Shown: positions 25,208-36,330, counted from the first letter of the stretch. The stretch is DNA of 64,000 nucleotides from Candidatus Pantoea bituminis (GCF_018842675.1 NZ_JAGTWO010000003.1:21889-85888); one strand, 5' to 3'. Numbers and translations: made by a program. The notes: generated from the sequence alone by a model not told the origin.

Positions 25208-27835
25208 ATGAGTGACTGCTGCAGTAATAAAAAATGTGGTTCTGCCGCAACCGGAGAGGAGGCGTCTGTTAAAAAAACGTTGCTGCCCCGGCAGAGGTAT
25301 CCGGTAAAACGCCACAAAAAATGGCTGAAGCCACACCGGCCTGTTGCAGCACCGGCAGCTGCTGCTCACCGGACAGCCTGAGTCAGCCATCCGAACCGGT
25401 TACAGAGCATACCCGCAACGATGAAGTTCAGACGCGTCTGCGCATCATGCAGATGGACTGCCCGACGGAGGAGACGCTCCTCCGAAAAAACTGGCAAAAT
25501 TACCTGCCATCAGCAATCTTGACTTCAATCTGATGCAGAGGGTGCTCACCGTGACCCATACGCCGCAGGCGCTGGAGCCGGTTCTGCAGGCGGTGCGCTC
25601 GCTGGGTTTTGACCCGGAACCGATTGATAAAGCAATGCAGCCTGAAGGCAGCTGCTGTTCAGGCCGTGAGGCGGAAAGCACCGGCGGTTCCTGCTGCGCG
25701 CCTGCCCCTGTCACATTTGGTGAGCTGCAGACGCAGCAGGTGACCGCTGACGGGGTGCGTACCAGTATCAGGATCATGCAGATGGACTGCCCGGTAGAGG
25801 AGGGCATGATCCGTAAAAAGCTGGACGGCATGTCAGCCGTGAAGGAACTGGATTTCAATCTTATGCAGCGCGTACTGACGGTGGTTCACGCACCGGATGC
25901 GCTGGAGCCGGTTCTGGCCGCCATTCGTTCGCTGGGCTTTGAACCTGAACTTCCTGACAGCAATGGCCGGCACGCGGTCACTGAGGGAAAGAAAAACCCT
26001 GGTGGCCGCTGGCGCTTGCCGGTGTGGCGGCAATCGCCGCCGAAGCCATGCACTGGACGGGCATGCCGGAATGGCTGGAAGCGGCTCTTGCTCTGGCTGC
26101 CGTTGCGGCCTGTGGCGTGTCCACATACAAAAAAGGCTGGATTGCACTGCGCAACGGCAACCTGAATATCAACGCGCTGATGAGTATTGCCGTCACCGGG
26201 GCGCTGGCGCTCGGACAGTGGCCGGAAGCCGCCATGGTAATGGTGCTGTTCACGATTGCGGAACTGATTGAAGCGAAGTCTCTTGATCGCGCCCGCAATG
26301 CCATCGGCTCTCTGATGAAGCTGACGCCTGAAACGGCCACGGTTCAGCAGCCGGACGGCTCCTGGAAAGAAACTGAGGCCAGGTCTGTATCCATTAACAG
26401 CTTGGTCAGGGTAAAACCTGGCGAGCGTATCGCCCTCGACGGCACGGTGATCCGGGGCAGGACCGCCATTAATCAGGCACCCATTACCGGCGAAAGCCTG
26501 CCGGTGGATAAAGGGGAAGGCGACCCTGTCTTCGCCGGGACGGTCAACGGCTCCGGTGGCTTTGAGTACCGGGTAACGGCCGCTGCCGGAAATACCACGC
26601 TGGCGCGTATCATTCATGCTGTGGCGGAAGCGCAGGGGGCAAAAGCCCCTACGCAGCGCTTTGTTGATCGCTTTGCGCAAATATATACCCCTGTGGTGTT
26701 TGCTATTGCTCTCGCAGTTGCCCTTCTCCCGCCGCTGATTGCAGGTGGAAGCTGGCAGGAATGGATTTACAAAGCGCTGGTGATGCTGGTTATCGCCTGC
26801 CCCTGTGCGCTGGTCATTTCCACGCCAGTGACCATTGTCAGCGGCCTGACGGCAGCAGCCCGCCGGGGGATATTGATCAAGGGCGGCGTTTATCTTGAAG
26901 AAGGCCGAAAGCTGAAGTGGCTGGCGCTCGACAAGACCGGCACACTGACGCACGGTAAGCCGGTACAGACGGATGCGATTATCTATACCGGTGTGTCAGA
27001 AGACGAGGGGCGCAGGCTGGCTGTGAGCCTGGCAGGTTACTCCGATCATCCGGTTTCGCAGGCTGTATCGGCGGCATCAGATGGCATTCAGCGTTATGAA
27101 GTAGAAAACTTTGAGGCTCTGCCGGGCCGTGGCGTGCGCGGCGTCATCAACGGTCAAACCTACAATCTGGGGAATCTGAGGCTGGCTGAAGAAACGTTGC
27201 GTTGCCCGGAAGCGGTCAGGGCTGCACTAACGGAACTGGAGGCCGGGGGTAAAACGGTCATCATGCTCTCTGACACTCATCAGGTGCTTGGGCTGTTTGC
27301 GGTGGCTGATACGGTGAAGGAAAGCAGCCGCGAGGCTATAAGGCAGTTGCATAGTCTGGGTGTCAAAACGCTCATGCTGACCGGAGACAATGCGCACACG
27401 GCGCTGGCCATTGCCGGTCAGGTTGGTATCGATGAGGCGCGTGGGGATCAACTGCCGGAAGATAAACTGCGTGCCGTGGAAACATTTACGGCGCAGGGCA
27501 CGACCGGCATGGTGGGCGACGGCATCAATGATGCACCGGCGCTGGCCCGCGCCGATATCGGCTTTGCCATGGGCGCAATGGGCACGGATACCGCCATCGA
27601 GACTGCCGATGTGGCCCTCATGGACGATGATTTGCGTAAAATTCCGGCTTTTGTCCGGCTCTCCAGGCAGACGTATAATGTTCTGGTTCAGAATATCGTT
27701 ATGGCTATTGGGATCAAGGCAGTTTTTCTGGCCCTGACCATTGCCGGTATGGGGACCATGTGGATGGCCGTATTCGCGGATGTGGGTGCAAGCCTGCTTG
27801 TTGTGGCAAACGGGCTACGCCTGTTGCGTAAGTAG
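25208..27835 (+). CDS. cadA: Cd/Pb/Zn P1B-type ATPase CadA (frame broken three times)
   Basis: Corrected length is 876 residues. The Cys-rich N terminus (MSDCCSNKKCGS, then CCSTGSCC) leads into two heavy-metal-associated domains, each with MQMDCPTEE or MQMDCPVEE in place of the usual GMTCxxC. Eight membrane helices follow with CPC (VIACPCALVIS), DKTGT, SDHPVSQA (HP motif) and GDGINDAPALA. It exports soft divalent cations. Frame breaks at A-runs 25271-25277, 25485-25490 and 25992-25996 each need one extra A; three losses bring the frame back to phase. From 26024 onward the frame is open for 603 residues. It is driven by the CadR promoter just upstream. Confidence 0.9.
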
Positions 27836-27884
27836 TCGGTATGGTTCCGTCCTGCCCGTAATCATGCCGCAGTCCAGAGCCCTC

Positions 27885-27930
27885 GCCACCTGAACAGTTT
27901 ACAGGGCTCGTTCAGGTGGCCCTGTCTTTT
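27885..27930 (+). terminator. Terminator after cadA
   Basis: GCCACCTGAAC (27885-27895) pairs perfectly with GTTCAGGTGGC (27910-27920), followed by CCTGTCTTTT. Confidence 0.8.
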
Positions 27931-28057
27931 GTTGCGCATCATCTGCTCCTACTGCGTTTTTCCCGCAAAGGGTCAGGCAGGGCTGGCGACGTCAATTTTC
28001 TGCTTTCTGGCGCATGAAGTAGCTGTCCCTTGCTTCGTACCGCGGATGACAGCAAAG

Positions 28058-28384
28058 TCATGCAGCCATATTTCTGCACTCCTGAGCACAATGGTGGCAT
28101 GCTTCTGCGCATTTTTTACAGTGTTCGTGCTCATGCCGGGCGCACTCATCCCCGCATTTCTGGCAGGCTTCAGCGCAGATCCTGCAGATTTCTGTAGCAA
28201 ACTCACTGTCAAGCGTCATTAATTTTGCCGCCATCCTGCAGATACTTGCGCACTGCATGTCCTGCCTTATGCATTCACGCATCATCCCGAGCTGAGGCTC
28301 CTTCAGGCACGACGCGGCACAGTAATCACAGGTTGCGGCACAGATGTAGCAGGCTTCAATGCAGTTGCGATAATGCTCTGACAT
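28058..28384 (-). CDS. Four-helix-bundle copper-binding protein (Csp/DUF326)
   Basis: A 108-residue, Cys-rich protein starting MSEHYRNCIEACYICAATCD. About 18 cysteines are spaced CxxxC/CxxC along four predicted helices, with a His-rich segment (HEHEHCKKC). This is the copper storage protein family (DUF326, including Csp3 and B. subtilis YhjQ), which holds many Cu(I) ions inside the bundle. There is no signal peptide, so it should be cytosolic like Csp3. The ATG at 28384 follows GAGAGGA. Its place between the Cd/Pb and Pco genes fits a copper-buffering role. Confidence 0.85.
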   Translation of the reverse strand: MSEHYRNCIEACYICAATCDYCAASCLKEPQLGMMRECIRQDMQCASICRMAAKLMTLDSEFATEICRICAEACQKCGDECARHEHEHCKKCAEACHHCAQECRNMAA

Positions 28385-28512
28385 ATTGTCCTCTCTCACT
28401 CGGCTTGTTTGCGAATAAGTGTTAAGCCTGGAACAAAATCATTATTGTCGCAAAGATACCGCTGTATTCAGCACGGCTGGCAGTTTAACAAGGCGGAAAG
28501 CAGGAAAGGTGG

Positions 28513-28542
28513 TAAAAAAGAGCCCGTCGCAGCAAGACGGGC
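28513..28542 (-). terminator. Terminator on the minus strand
   Basis: GCCCGTC (28522-28528) pairs with GACGGGC (28536-28542). Read on the minus strand the hairpin is followed by CTTTTTTACC. It would stop transcripts from the gene ending at 28676. Confidence 0.7.
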
Positions 28543-28675
28543 CGGCTTACGTAAGCCTTGAAAGAAGATTTACCGGAAAAAGCATTAATGATGAGGGTAA
28601 AACACAACCACATCCCGGATCAGTAACAGAAACGGACAGAAAATACCGGGCGAACCTTCTGTCCGGTGCGACCCG

Positions 28676-28906
28676 TTATTTTTCCTGCTGCATCATCCTG
28701 CGGTGCATATCAATGATGCTCTGATGTGCTGCAGAATTTGCATTATCCATACTCTGGTGCGCCAGGATGGCACGCTCATGATCATTCATCATGGCAGCAG
28801 CGTTGTTAGTTACCTGACCGTCCGGCTCTGAAACAGGATGCGGCTGTGCCCATACTGATGAGGCGGAAAACAGGGCCAGAAGAGAAACAAACATTAATTT
28901 TTTCAT
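28676..28906 (-). CDS. Small secreted protein divergent from pcoA
   Basis: A 76-residue protein with a clear signal peptide (MKKLMFVSLLALFSASSVWA, cleaved before Gln-Pro-His). The mature part is Met/His-rich (AAAMMNDHERAILAHQSMDN, HRRMMQQEK), suited to periplasmic copper binding. I recognise no named family. It is divergent from pcoA, with two copper-box-like dyads in the shared region, and is probably co-induced with it. Confidence 0.65.
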   Translation of the reverse strand: MKKLMFVSLLALFSASSVWAQPHPVSEPDGQVTNNAAAMMNDHERAILAHQSMDNANSAAHQSIIDMHRRMMQQEK

Positions 28907-29003
28907 GTCGGCTGTCCTTACGAGTAAAAGTTAAATAATGGCGGGCCGGACGCTCTCCGGCTTCAGTCATTTTTATCGTACAGGAGAAAAATGCTTCCGA
29001 TCG

Positions 29004-29024
29004 AAAATGACAGAAATGTAATGT
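29004..29024. promoter_or_regulatory. Possible CusR/PcoR-type copper box
   Basis: AAAATGACAGAAATGTAATG resembles the left half of the CusR box (AAAATGACA) with an imperfect right half. It lies between the divergent secreted-protein gene and pcoA. Confidence 0.45.
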
Positions 29025-29043
29025 AAAAACAGTAAGTTCCAAC

Positions 29044-29059
29044 ATTACACAATTGTAAT
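29044..29059. promoter_or_regulatory. Copper-box dyad upstream of pcoA
   Basis: ATTACA-CAAT-TGTAAT is a perfect dyad like the boxes bound by PcoR/CopR regulators. It lies about 130 bases upstream of the pcoA start. Confidence 0.6.
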
Positions 29060-29191
29060 CATGCCCGTCTTTCAGCTGTGATAGCTTTCCGGTAACAAAA
29101 AATAAACTTCCTGAACGGTAAGCACGGCTTGTGCTTGCGGAGCGGAGAGATTTTTCTCCCGGGATACTGTGAATTTTGCCGGAGCTCAGTC

Positions 29192-31012
29192 ATGGAACTT
29201 AAAAGTTCACGACGTAATTTTATTAAAGGGATAACCGCCGCCGGTCTCGTGGGCGGCCTGGGGCTGAGAACGTTTGATGCGCTCTCGGCGGTAAGCCTGA
29301 TGCAGTCCCGCACGCTGACCGGGACCGACTTTGATCTGTTTATCGGCGAAACGCCACTGAATATCACCGGTACGACCCGTTATGCAAAAACCATAAATGC
29401 GGGACTTCCGGGGCCGCTGCTGCGCTGGAAAGAAGGCGACACTGTCACGTTAAGGGTAAAAAACCGCCTGTCAGAGCCGACCTCTGTTCACTGGCATGGC
29501 ATTATCCTGCCGGCAAATATGGATGGCGTACCGGGTCTCAGTTTTCACGGTATCGAACCGGACGACACGTATGTTTACTCCTTTAAAATAAAGCAGAACG
29601 GAACTTACTGGTATCACAGCCATTCCGGTCTGCAGGAGCAGGAAGGAGTATACGGTCCGATTATTATCGATGCCGCTGAACCTGAGCCGTTTCAGTGGGA
29701 CAGCGAGCAGGTTGTGCTGCTGACCGACTGGTCTGATGAAAAAGCCGCAGACATTCTCGCAAAACTGAAAAAGCAGTCAGATTATTACAACTTCGCTAAA
29801 CCCACCGCTACCGACTTTTTCCGTGATGCGCGGGAGAAAGGCCTCGCGAATACGCTGGCTGACCGGAAAATGTGGGCTGAAATGAAGATGAACCCGACAG
29901 ATCTGGCCGACGTCAGTGGTTTCACATACACCTACCTGATGAACGGACAGGGACCCGGTAAAAACTGGACCGGTCTGTTCCGTAAAGGCGAGAAAGTACG
30001 CCTGCGCTTCATTAACGGCTCGGCCATGTCTTATTTTGACGTTCGTATTCCCGGCCTGAAAATGACGGTCGTGGCTGCAGACGGACAGTATGTCACCCCC
30101 GTGTCCGTTGATGAGTTCCGTATCGCCGTTGCCGAAACTTTCGATGTGATCGTAGAGCCGACTGATGATGCTTACACTATTTTTGCTCAGTCTATGGACC
30201 GCAGCGGCTATGCACGTGGCACGCTTGCCGTCCGGGAGGGGCTGTCAGCAACGGTTCCGAAACCCGATCCGCGTCCCTGGCTGACCATGGATGATATGGG
30301 TATGGGCGGGATGGATCATGGCAGCATGGGCGGGATGGATCACAGTCAGATGCAGGGCATGAACGGCGGCGATATGCTGAGTATGGATGGTTCAGATATA
30401 CCAGCCCCTCCAGCAGACAGCATGGCGGGAATGGATCACAGCGCCATGAGCGGTATGGATCACGCAAGCATGGCTGGCATGAGTGACATGCAAAAACATC
30501 CGGCTTCCGAAACGAATAACCCTCTGGTCGATATGCAGGCAATGATGCCGGCAGCAAAATTAAATGACCCGGGCATCGGCCTGCGTAATAACGGCAGAAA
30601 AGTTCTGACTTATGCCGACCTGAAAAGTACGTTTGAGGATCCGGACGGCCGTGAACCCTCCCGTACCATCGAACTGCACCTTACGGGCCATATGGAAAAG
30701 TTTGCCTGGTCTTTCAACGGCATCAAATTCTCAGATTCAGAACCGGTTACGCTCCGCTACGGTGAACGCGTTCGTATCGTACTGGTCAACGACACCATGA
30801 TGACGCACCCCATTCATCTTCACGGTATGTGGAGTGATCTTGAAGACGAGGATGGCAACTTCCAGGTACGTAAACATACCATTGATATGCCTCCGGGAAC
30901 CCGCCGCAGCTATCGCGTCACGGCTGACGCACTCGGGCGGTGGGCCTATCACTGCCATCTTCTTTTCCATATGGAAACGGGCATGTTTCGTGAAGTCCGG
31001 GTCATTGAATGA
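29192..31012 (+). CDS. pcoA: Multicopper oxidase PcoA
   Basis: A 606-residue copper oxidase, essentially the length of E. coli PcoA (605). It has a twin-arginine signal (SSRRNFIKG) for export of the folded protein, and four copper-ligand clusters: HWHG near residue 100, WYHSHSG near 142, [10 protein letters not shown] near 545 and [13 protein letters not shown] near 590. Between them is a Met-rich insert of GMDHSxM-type repeats (about residues 365-430) that binds Cu(I). It oxidises Cu(I) or catechols in the periplasm. I chose ATG 29192 (GGAG upstream, twin-arginine motif at the right distance) over 29129. First gene of pcoABCD. Confidence 0.95.
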   Translation: MELKSSRRNFIKGITAAGLVGGLGLRTFDALSAVSLMQSRTLTGTDFDLFIGETPLNITGTTRYAKTINAGLPGPLLRWKEGDTVTLRVKNRLSEPTSVHWHGIILPANMDGVPGLSFHGIEPDDTYVYSFKIKQNGTYWYHSHSGLQEQEGVYGPIIIDAAEPEPFQWDSEQVVLLTDWSDEKAADILAKLKKQSDYYNFAKPTATDFFRDAREKGLANTLADRKMWAEMKMNPTDLADVSGFTYTYLMNGQGPGKNWTGLFRKGEKVRLRFINGSAMSYFDVRIPGLKMTVVAADGQYVTPVSVDEFRIAVAETFDVIVEPTDDAYTIFAQSMDRSGYARGTLAVREGLSATVPKPDPRPWLTMDDMGMGGMDHGSMGGMDHSQMQGMNGGDMLSMDGSDIPAPPADSMAGMDHSAMSGMDHASMAGMSDMQKHPASETNNPLVDMQAMMPAAKLNDPGIGLRNNGRKVLTYADLKSTFEDPDGREPSRTIELHLTGHMEKFAWSFNGIKFSDSEPVTLRYGERVRIVLVNDTMMTHPIHLHGMWSDLEDEDGNFQVRKHTIDMPPGTRRSYRVTADALGRWAYHCHLLFHMETGMFREVRVIE

Positions 31013-31046
31013 GGTACTGCTGATGTCAGTTTCAGGGTGGAGTGAT

Positions 31047-31955
31047 ATGAAAAAGAATGTGTCGCGTTCTGCGGCAGGATTACTGGTTTGGTCTGCACTT
31101 GCCGGAACGACGTTTACACCCGTCTATGCCGCGCCAGCGCATAACATGCAGCAGCATGATATGTCAGGGATGGAGCATTCTGCTATGGGCGGGATGGAGC
31201 CGATGGATGGTATGGAGTCCATGCAACCCGCTGCGTCAGCAGAAAGCAGAACGCCCATCCCGCCGGTTACCGAGGCTGACCGTAAGGCGGCATTTCCGGA
31301 TGTCCACGGTCATAAAGTTCATGACAGCAGCGTGAATTACTTTCTGCTTGCCGATCAGCTGGAATGGCAGAAAAACAACGATCCTGGCGGATTCAGCTGG
31401 GATGTGAGCGGCTGGATTGGGGGTGACATTGACCGGCTCTGGATGCGCAGCGAAGGCGAAACCAGCGACGGTAAAGCTGAATCCGCAGAAGTGCAGGCAC
31501 TGTGGGGACATGCCATTACGCCCTGGTGGGACGTGGTTGCCGGGGCCCGACAGGATTTCCGGCCCGGAAAGCCCCAGACCTGGCTTGCCGCCGGCCTGCA
31601 GGGAATGGCCCTTTACAATTTTGAAACCGAGCTGACAGCGTTTGCCGGCGAGAAGGGGCGAACTGCGCTGAGGCTGGAGGCGGATTACGATGTGCTGCTG
31701 ACCAACCGTCTGATCCTGCAGCCTTCCTTTGAAGCCAATCTTTACGGGAAAGATGATGAAGCGCGTGAAACCGGTAAGGGACTGTCCAGTACGGAACTTT
31801 CACTGCGCCTTCGCTACGAGGTGAAACGTGAGTTTGCTCCATACGTCGGGGTTTCCTGGAGCCAGCTTTACGGTAATACCGCCGATATGGCTGCCCGTGA
31901 AGGAGAAAAAGATAACGAAGTGCGTTTCCTTCTCGGGGCACGCATGTGGTTCTGA
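31047..31955 (+). CDS. pcoB: Outer-membrane copper resistance protein PcoB
   Basis: A 302-residue protein with a signal peptide ([20 protein letters not shown]) and a Met/His-rich segment ([20 protein letters not shown]). A predicted outer-membrane beta-barrel domain follows, ending in the aromatic terminus GARMWF. PcoB works with PcoA; together they give most of the periplasmic copper tolerance. The ATG at 31047 has GGAG upstream; the frame extends much further back only as an overlap of pcoA. The gap to pcoA is 34 bases. Confidence 0.92.
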   Translation: MKKNVSRSAAGLLVWSALAGTTFTPVYAAPAHNMQQHDMSGMEHSAMGGMEPMDGMESMQPAASAESRTPIPPVTEADRKAAFPDVHGHKVHDSSVNYFLLADQLEWQKNNDPGGFSWDVSGWIGGDIDRLWMRSEGETSDGKAESAEVQALWGHAITPWWDVVAGARQDFRPGKPQTWLAAGLQGMALYNFETELTAFAGEKGRTALRLEADYDVLLTNRLILQPSFEANLYGKDDEARETGKGLSSTELSLRLRYEVKREFAPYVGVSWSQLYGNTADMAAREGEKDNEVRFLLGARMWF

Positions 31956-31986
31956 TGCAGTTAATTCAAACAAGACAGGTATTATA

Positions 31987-32367
31987 ATGAAACATTCATC
32001 TGCTAAGTATTTCATCGCTGTTGTGGCTTCTGTCACTGCTTTCGCTGTCCAGGCACATCCTGAACTGGCTTCATCAGTGCCTTCAGACAAGGCACAGGTT
32101 GCGGCTCCGTCAAAAGTAGAGCTTCACTTCACCGAAAATCTGGTGACCAAATTCTCTGGCGCACGTCTGATAATGACTGCCATGCCGGGCATGTCATCGC
32201 ACGCGCCAATGCCTGTTGCAGCTAAAGTTGCAGCCGGCAGCGATCCCAAAACCATGATTATCACGCCGGCAAAACCGCTGCCCGCCGGGACTTATAAGGT
32301 GGAATGGCGTGCGGTGTCATCTGACACACATCCCCGTACCGGCAACTACAGTTTTAGCGTGAAGTAA
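31987..32367 (+). CDS. pcoC: Periplasmic copper chaperone PcoC
   Basis: A 126-residue protein, exactly the length of E. coli PcoC. It has a signal peptide, then mature HPELASSVP with the N-terminal His of the Cu(II) site. The Met-rich Cu(I) loop MTAMPGMSSHAPMP follows near residue 68. The CopC fold ends in SSDTHPRTGNYSFSVK. It carries copper in the periplasm and hands it to PcoD/PcoA. It lies four bases from pcoD. Confidence 0.95.
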   Translation: MKHSSAKYFIAVVASVTAFAVQAHPELASSVPSDKAQVAAPSKVELHFTENLVTKFSGARLIMTAMPGMSSHAPMPVAAKVAAGSDPKTMIITPAKPLPAGTYKVEWRAVSSDTHPRTGNYSFSVK

Positions 32368-32371
32368 TGCT

Positions 32372-33301
32372 ATGAACGATCAGACTTTTATTGTCATCCG
32401 GTTTCTTCTTTACCTTGATCTTATGGTTCTTTTTGGCCTGCCTTTATTTGAGCTTTATGCCCTGAAAGGCGTCTTAAAAAAACCGGTATCTTTGTTCAGC
32501 GTCTGGTCGTTCTTTTTCACGCTCATTTCTGCCGGGATTGTGTTGTCACTGGCAAACATGCTGCTGGTTGCCCAGTCTATGAGCGGCGTCAGCGACCCCG
32601 GTGAGCTGACTCTGCACATTATTGAAATGGTGGTCGGCGAGACCGCTGTTGGCATGAGCTGGGTTGTCCGGCTCGTTGCCCTGACTATCGCCTTTGTCGG
32701 GCTCGGTCTGCGGCTCAGGAATGCCGTACTTTCACGTTATGTTTTGATGCTGGCAGGCGGTACGGCGCTGGCGACCCTGGCGTGGGGGGCATGCAGCCAT
32801 GAATGACGGTGTGAGCTATTACGTCCATCTGTTGAGCGATATTGTTCATCTTTCCGCAGCCGGTGCCTGGGTAGGTGCCCTGACGGCTTTTACCGTTCTG
32901 CTGAGTATAAAAAAGCCAGTAAAGCGGCTTATGCACTGCAGCTGTCCGGGGCATTAACGGGATTTGCCCGTGCCGGCACGGTTATTGTGATAAGCATCGT
33001 GATCACGGCAGTGGTTAATTTCGTGCTTATCACAGAAAAGCCACTGAGCACTTTGCCGGGAAGCGTTTACGGCCTGCTGCTGGTAATAAAGACCGCTCTG
33101 TTTTTTCTGATGTTATTGCTGGCTGCCGCCAACCGCTTCCGGCTTGCACCAAAGCTGGAAAATGCCCTGCTTCAGGGCCACTATAAGGCGGGTATTGCAC
33201 TGATGCGTAAAAGCATTATTACAGAATTTACCGTAGCGGTACTGATACTGGCAATTGTTGCCTGGCTGGGCACCCTGTCGCCAGGAACCGGTATGGAGTA
33301 A
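32372..33301 (+). CDS. pcoD: Copper import/transfer membrane protein PcoD (frame broken twice)
   Basis: An inner-membrane protein of the CopD family, about 310 residues and eight helices when corrected. It starts [20 protein letters not shown]. The conserved WGGHAAM and [19 protein letters not shown] segments are hidden by frame breaks: a G-run at 32784-32789 (probably eight G, six read) and an A-run at 32909-32914 (seven expected, six read). The C-terminal half is open from 32987. It is thought to move copper across the inner membrane for PcoA loading. It directly follows pcoC. Confidence 0.88.
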
Positions 33302-33327
33302 CAATTAACTGCAGGAAAAAACGCACC

Positions 33328-34006
33328 ATGACAACCATGCTGATTGTTGAGGATGAACTGAAGACCGGTACTTACCTGAAGCAGGGACTCCAGGAAGCAG
33401 GCTATGACGTGACCCTGGTGAACGACGGGCGTCAGGGCCTGGAGCATATTCTGCGTCAGCATTATGACCTGATAATCCTGGACGTCATGCTGCCCTCAAT
33501 GGACGGCTGGGATATCCTGCAGCAGATGCGCATGGCACGCCACGAAGAGCCCGTCCTGTTCCTGACGGCCAGAGATAACGTCAGCGAAAAAATTAAAGGG
33601 CTCGATCTGGGCGCGGATGATTACCTGCTAAAACCTTTCGATTTTGCCGAGCTTCTGGCCCGCATCCGCACGCTGCTCAGGCGTAACCGTACACAGGCTT
33701 CAGGAAACCACAGCATTGCAGATCTGATCATGGACGCCTCCCGCCGGACCGTGAGCCGGTCGGGAAAAAATTCACCTGTCTACCAAAGAGTTTGTGCTGC
33801 TTGAGCTGTTGTTACAGCGAACCGGAGAGGTTTTGCCAAGAAACCTGCTTTCCTCCCTGGTCTGGAATATTAATTTTGAAAGCGATACCAATGTCATTGA
33901 CGTTGCCGTCAGGCGGCTTCGCAGCAAGGTAGATGATGACTTTACGCCAAAGCTCATTCATACCGTGCGGGGCATCGGTTATGTTCTGGAGATACGTGAA
34001 GAGTGA
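33328..34006 (+). CDS. pcoR: Response regulator PcoR (frame broken once)
   Basis: An OmpR-type regulator of about 226 residues. The receiver domain holds the acidic pocket EDE near residue 8, the phospho-acceptor Asp in [12 protein letters not shown] near 51, and the Lys in [12 protein letters not shown] near 101. The winged helix ends [12 protein letters not shown] ... VRGIGYVLE. The two domains are in different frames at A-run 33765-33770, where two A appear to be missing ([18 protein letters not shown] when restored). It activates the pco genes in response to PcoS. Its stop overlaps the pcoS start. Confidence 0.9.
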
Positions 34007-35409
34007 AGCGTAACTGGTCCCTGACTACACGGCTGAGCGTGATATTTGCCGGTGTAATGATGTCTGCCTGGCTTCTTTCCAGCGTCCTGCTTGTTGCTGC
34101 CCTGAGCAGCTATTTTCGCCATCAGGATGCCGCACTGCTGACAGGAAAGCTTGAGCTGGCAACCGAACTACTGGAAAGTGAAGCTGATTCCGGGCAGCCA
34201 GACAGTGCTTCGCTTGCACGCAAGGTTGCCGATGCCATGGTAGGTCACAGCGGGTTGTATCTGTCGATTAAAACGTCGGATAACCGGTTACTTGCCGACT
34301 ATTCCTCGCCCGGTTTTCCGCTTCCTTACGGACGTTTTGCCAGCGAAGCCGCATATCCGGATACGATGCAGACAGTAGAGGATGAAGGCTGGCGTTATAA
34401 TGTTATTGTCAGAAAAATCAGTGCGCAGAAAACAGGCGGACAACATGATGTCCTGATAACAGCCGCTTATGATACCGGCTTTCATGATGAATTTATCAGC
34501 CAGCTTAAAAAATGGCTGATCTGGTTCAACGGCGGGCTGATGTTCATTTCGGTATTACTGGGCTGGTTTGTCACAAGGATGGGTCTCAAGCCGCTGAATG
34601 AATTAAACCGTCTGGCCTCCGCTGTCACCATCAACAACCTCAGTAAACGTCTTCCTGCGCGCAATCTGCCGGCCGAGCTGATGGCTACCGTGGCTGAATT
34701 CAACAGCATGCTTGAAAGGCTGGAGAAATCCTTCAGGCGCCTTTCTGAGTTTTCATCGGACATTGCCCATGAGCTGCGTACCCCTGTCAGTAACCTGATG
34801 ATGCAGACGCAGGTTGCCCTGTCCCGGGATCGGGATGCAGCCAGTTACCGGGAGGTACTTTTCTCTAATCTGGAAGAGCTGAGCCGGCTTGCAAGAATGA
34901 GCAGCGACATGCTTTTTCTGGCGAAGTCAGAAAATGGCCTGATGATACTGGAGAAGCAGAACGTCTCCTTGCACGAAGAACTCGAGGAACTGATTGATTT
35001 CTTTGAGCCTCTTGCTGGTGAAAATCATAAAACGCTGAAGCTTAAAGGTGATGCTCTCGTCAGAGGCGATCGCCTGATGCTGCGTCGTGCGCTGAGTAAT
35101 CTGATCACCAACGCCATAAAATATTCTCTGCCGGGCTCTGCCATATCCGTATCAGCAGAGCATAACTCGGACAGGGCCTTTGTACATATTTCCAATCACA
35201 CAGAAGATATTGCACCGGAAAGTCTGGGCCGACTGTTTGACCGTTTTTACCGGGGTGATGCATCCAGGCAGCATAATACGGATGGCGCGGGACTCGGTCT
35301 TTCTATTACGCGGTCCATTTTGCTGGCCCATGAAGGCGATCTGCAGGTAGCCGTGAATGATAATGTCATTACGTTCACGGCCATCATGCCGGCAACAGAG
35401 GGACCGTAA
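34003..35409 (+). CDS. pcoS: Copper sensor histidine kinase PcoS
   Basis: A 468-residue sensor with two membrane helices (about residues 13-35 and 166-188) bordering a periplasmic copper-sensing loop. A HAMP domain follows, then the H-box [14 protein letters not shown] near residue 257 and the catalytic N, G1 and G2 motifs ([19 protein letters not shown]). Starts at GTG 34003 overlapping the pcoR stop (GTGA). Pairs with PcoR to sense periplasmic copper. The frame is intact. Confidence 0.93.
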   Translation: MKRNWSLTTRLSVIFAGVMMSAWLLSSVLLVAALSSYFRHQDAALLTGKLELATELLESEADSGQPDSASLARKVADAMVGHSGLYLSIKTSDNRLLADYSSPGFPLPYGRFASEAAYPDTMQTVEDEGWRYNVIVRKISAQKTGGQHDVLITAAYDTGFHDEFISQLKKWLIWFNGGLMFISVLLGWFVTRMGLKPLNELNRLASAVTINNLSKRLPARNLPAELMATVAEFNSMLERLEKSFRRLSEFSSDIAHELRTPVSNLMMQTQVALSRDRDAASYREVLFSNLEELSRLARMSSDMLFLAKSENGLMILEKQNVSLHEELEELIDFFEPLAGENHKTLKLKGDALVRGDRLMLRRALSNLITNAIKYSLPGSAISVSAEHNSDRAFVHISNHTEDIAPESLGRLFDRFYRGDASRQHNTDGAGLGLSITRSILLAHEGDLQVAVNDNVITFTAIMPATEGP

Positions 35410-35536
35410 TAACAAAACTTTCCGGGCTAAAATTTCATGATTTGAACTGCTCTGTATCAAGGTTATGTTCCCGGACATATGAAAGGATGCCCGGGAAAAC
35501 CTGAAGTAAATATCTTACCTATAAAGGAGTTACCTT

Positions 35537-35886
35537 ATGAAAAAACCGCATATGATTCTTGCCTCCCTGCTGCTTGTCCTGCCGGCTGCGGTTATGGCTC
35601 AGCAACCGGCCTCAAAAATGACGCATGAGATGAGCATGTCTCCGGCCTCAAAAGAGTACATGTCAGGTATGCAAAAGATGCACAGTAGCATGATGAATGC
35701 CCTGAAGGAGCAGGACGCTGACAGGGCGTTTGCCAAAGGCATGATCGAGCATCACAGGGGGCGATTGCCATGGCTGAAACGGAGCTGAAATACGGGAAAG
35801 ATCCGGAAATGAAGAAGATGGCAGAAGATGTCATCAAGGCGCAGAAAAGTGAAATAGAGCACATGGAAGCGTGGCTGAAAAAATAA
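35537..35886 (+). CDS. Periplasmic DUF305 (CopM-type) copper-binding protein (frame broken once)
   Basis: Signal peptide MKKPHMILASLLLVLPAAVM followed by a Met-rich helix (MSPASKEYMSGMQKMHSSMM). The DUF305 signature HHRGAIAMAETEL lies across a frame break at G-run 35757-35761 (six G expected). It ends EIEHMEAWLKK at 35886, about 116 residues. In this position other pco clusters have PcoE, but PcoE is His/Met-rich and lacks the DUF305 motif, so I do not use that name. It probably binds Cu(I) and/or silver in the periplasm. AAAGGAG lies before the ATG. Confidence 0.85.
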
Positions 35887-35910
35887 CGGTCATCCGGCTT
35901 TATAAATGCT

Positions 35911-35940
35911 CTGAAGGGTTCTGCCCAAAGAACCCTTCAG
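35911..35940 (+). terminator. Hairpin after the copper cluster
   Basis: CTGAAGGGTTCT (35911-35922) pairs perfectly with AGAACCCTTCAG (35929-35940) around a six-base loop. There is no T-run, but the 12-bp stem just after the last copper gene suggests a transcription end. Confidence 0.65.
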
Positions 35941-36225
35941 TAAGCTTACATCCATTATACGCTCAGCTAAACCGGTTTAATTTTCCAGCGTCATCATGCA
36001 GATATATCTGACACCACTACGTTAAAGCCTGATTATCACCAACTGATATTAAGGGATAACCGTGTTTAAATAATCGTACCTCAATCAACTAATTTCATAT
36101 TTTATTTTAACCTAATTAAATGGAATCTTGTTTTTAATATTATCAAAGACATAAAACACAAATAAAAAAACGAGATGTTTTTGAGTGAATTCAACCGGTT
36201 AATATTGCAGTTGTTATCATTTTAT

Positions 36226-36330
36226 TATGACATTTGAGTATACCCTAATGTCATAGGCTAAAAAGGTATAGAATTTCCCATATGTCATAACCTAAATGTC
36301 ATGTATGGTAATGTCATCACCTATGTGTCA
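36226..36330 (+). promoter_or_regulatory. Putative res site of the second serine recombinase
   Basis: TATGACATT (36226-36234) and AATGTCATA (36247-36255) form a perfect 12-bp-spaced dyad. Further ATGTCAT copies follow, with a last near-copy (ATGTGTCA) close to 36330. Regularly repeated half-sites directly before a resolvase gene indicate a multi-subsite res region. Confidence 0.65.

Noticed and set aside
29129..29191. Longer N terminus for PcoA
   Set aside because: The extra 21 residues would place the twin-arginine motif too far from the start, and the ATG at 29192 has a ribosome site.
35537..35886. Calling this gene pcoE or silE
   Set aside because: It has the DUF305 HHRGAIAMAE motif, which PcoE/SilE lack.
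8355..35886. Widespread pseudogenisation or programmed frameshifting in the metal and stress genes
   Set aside because: All breaks are base losses in homopolymers in unrelated genes, including the transfer region. A data artefact is the simpler explanation.
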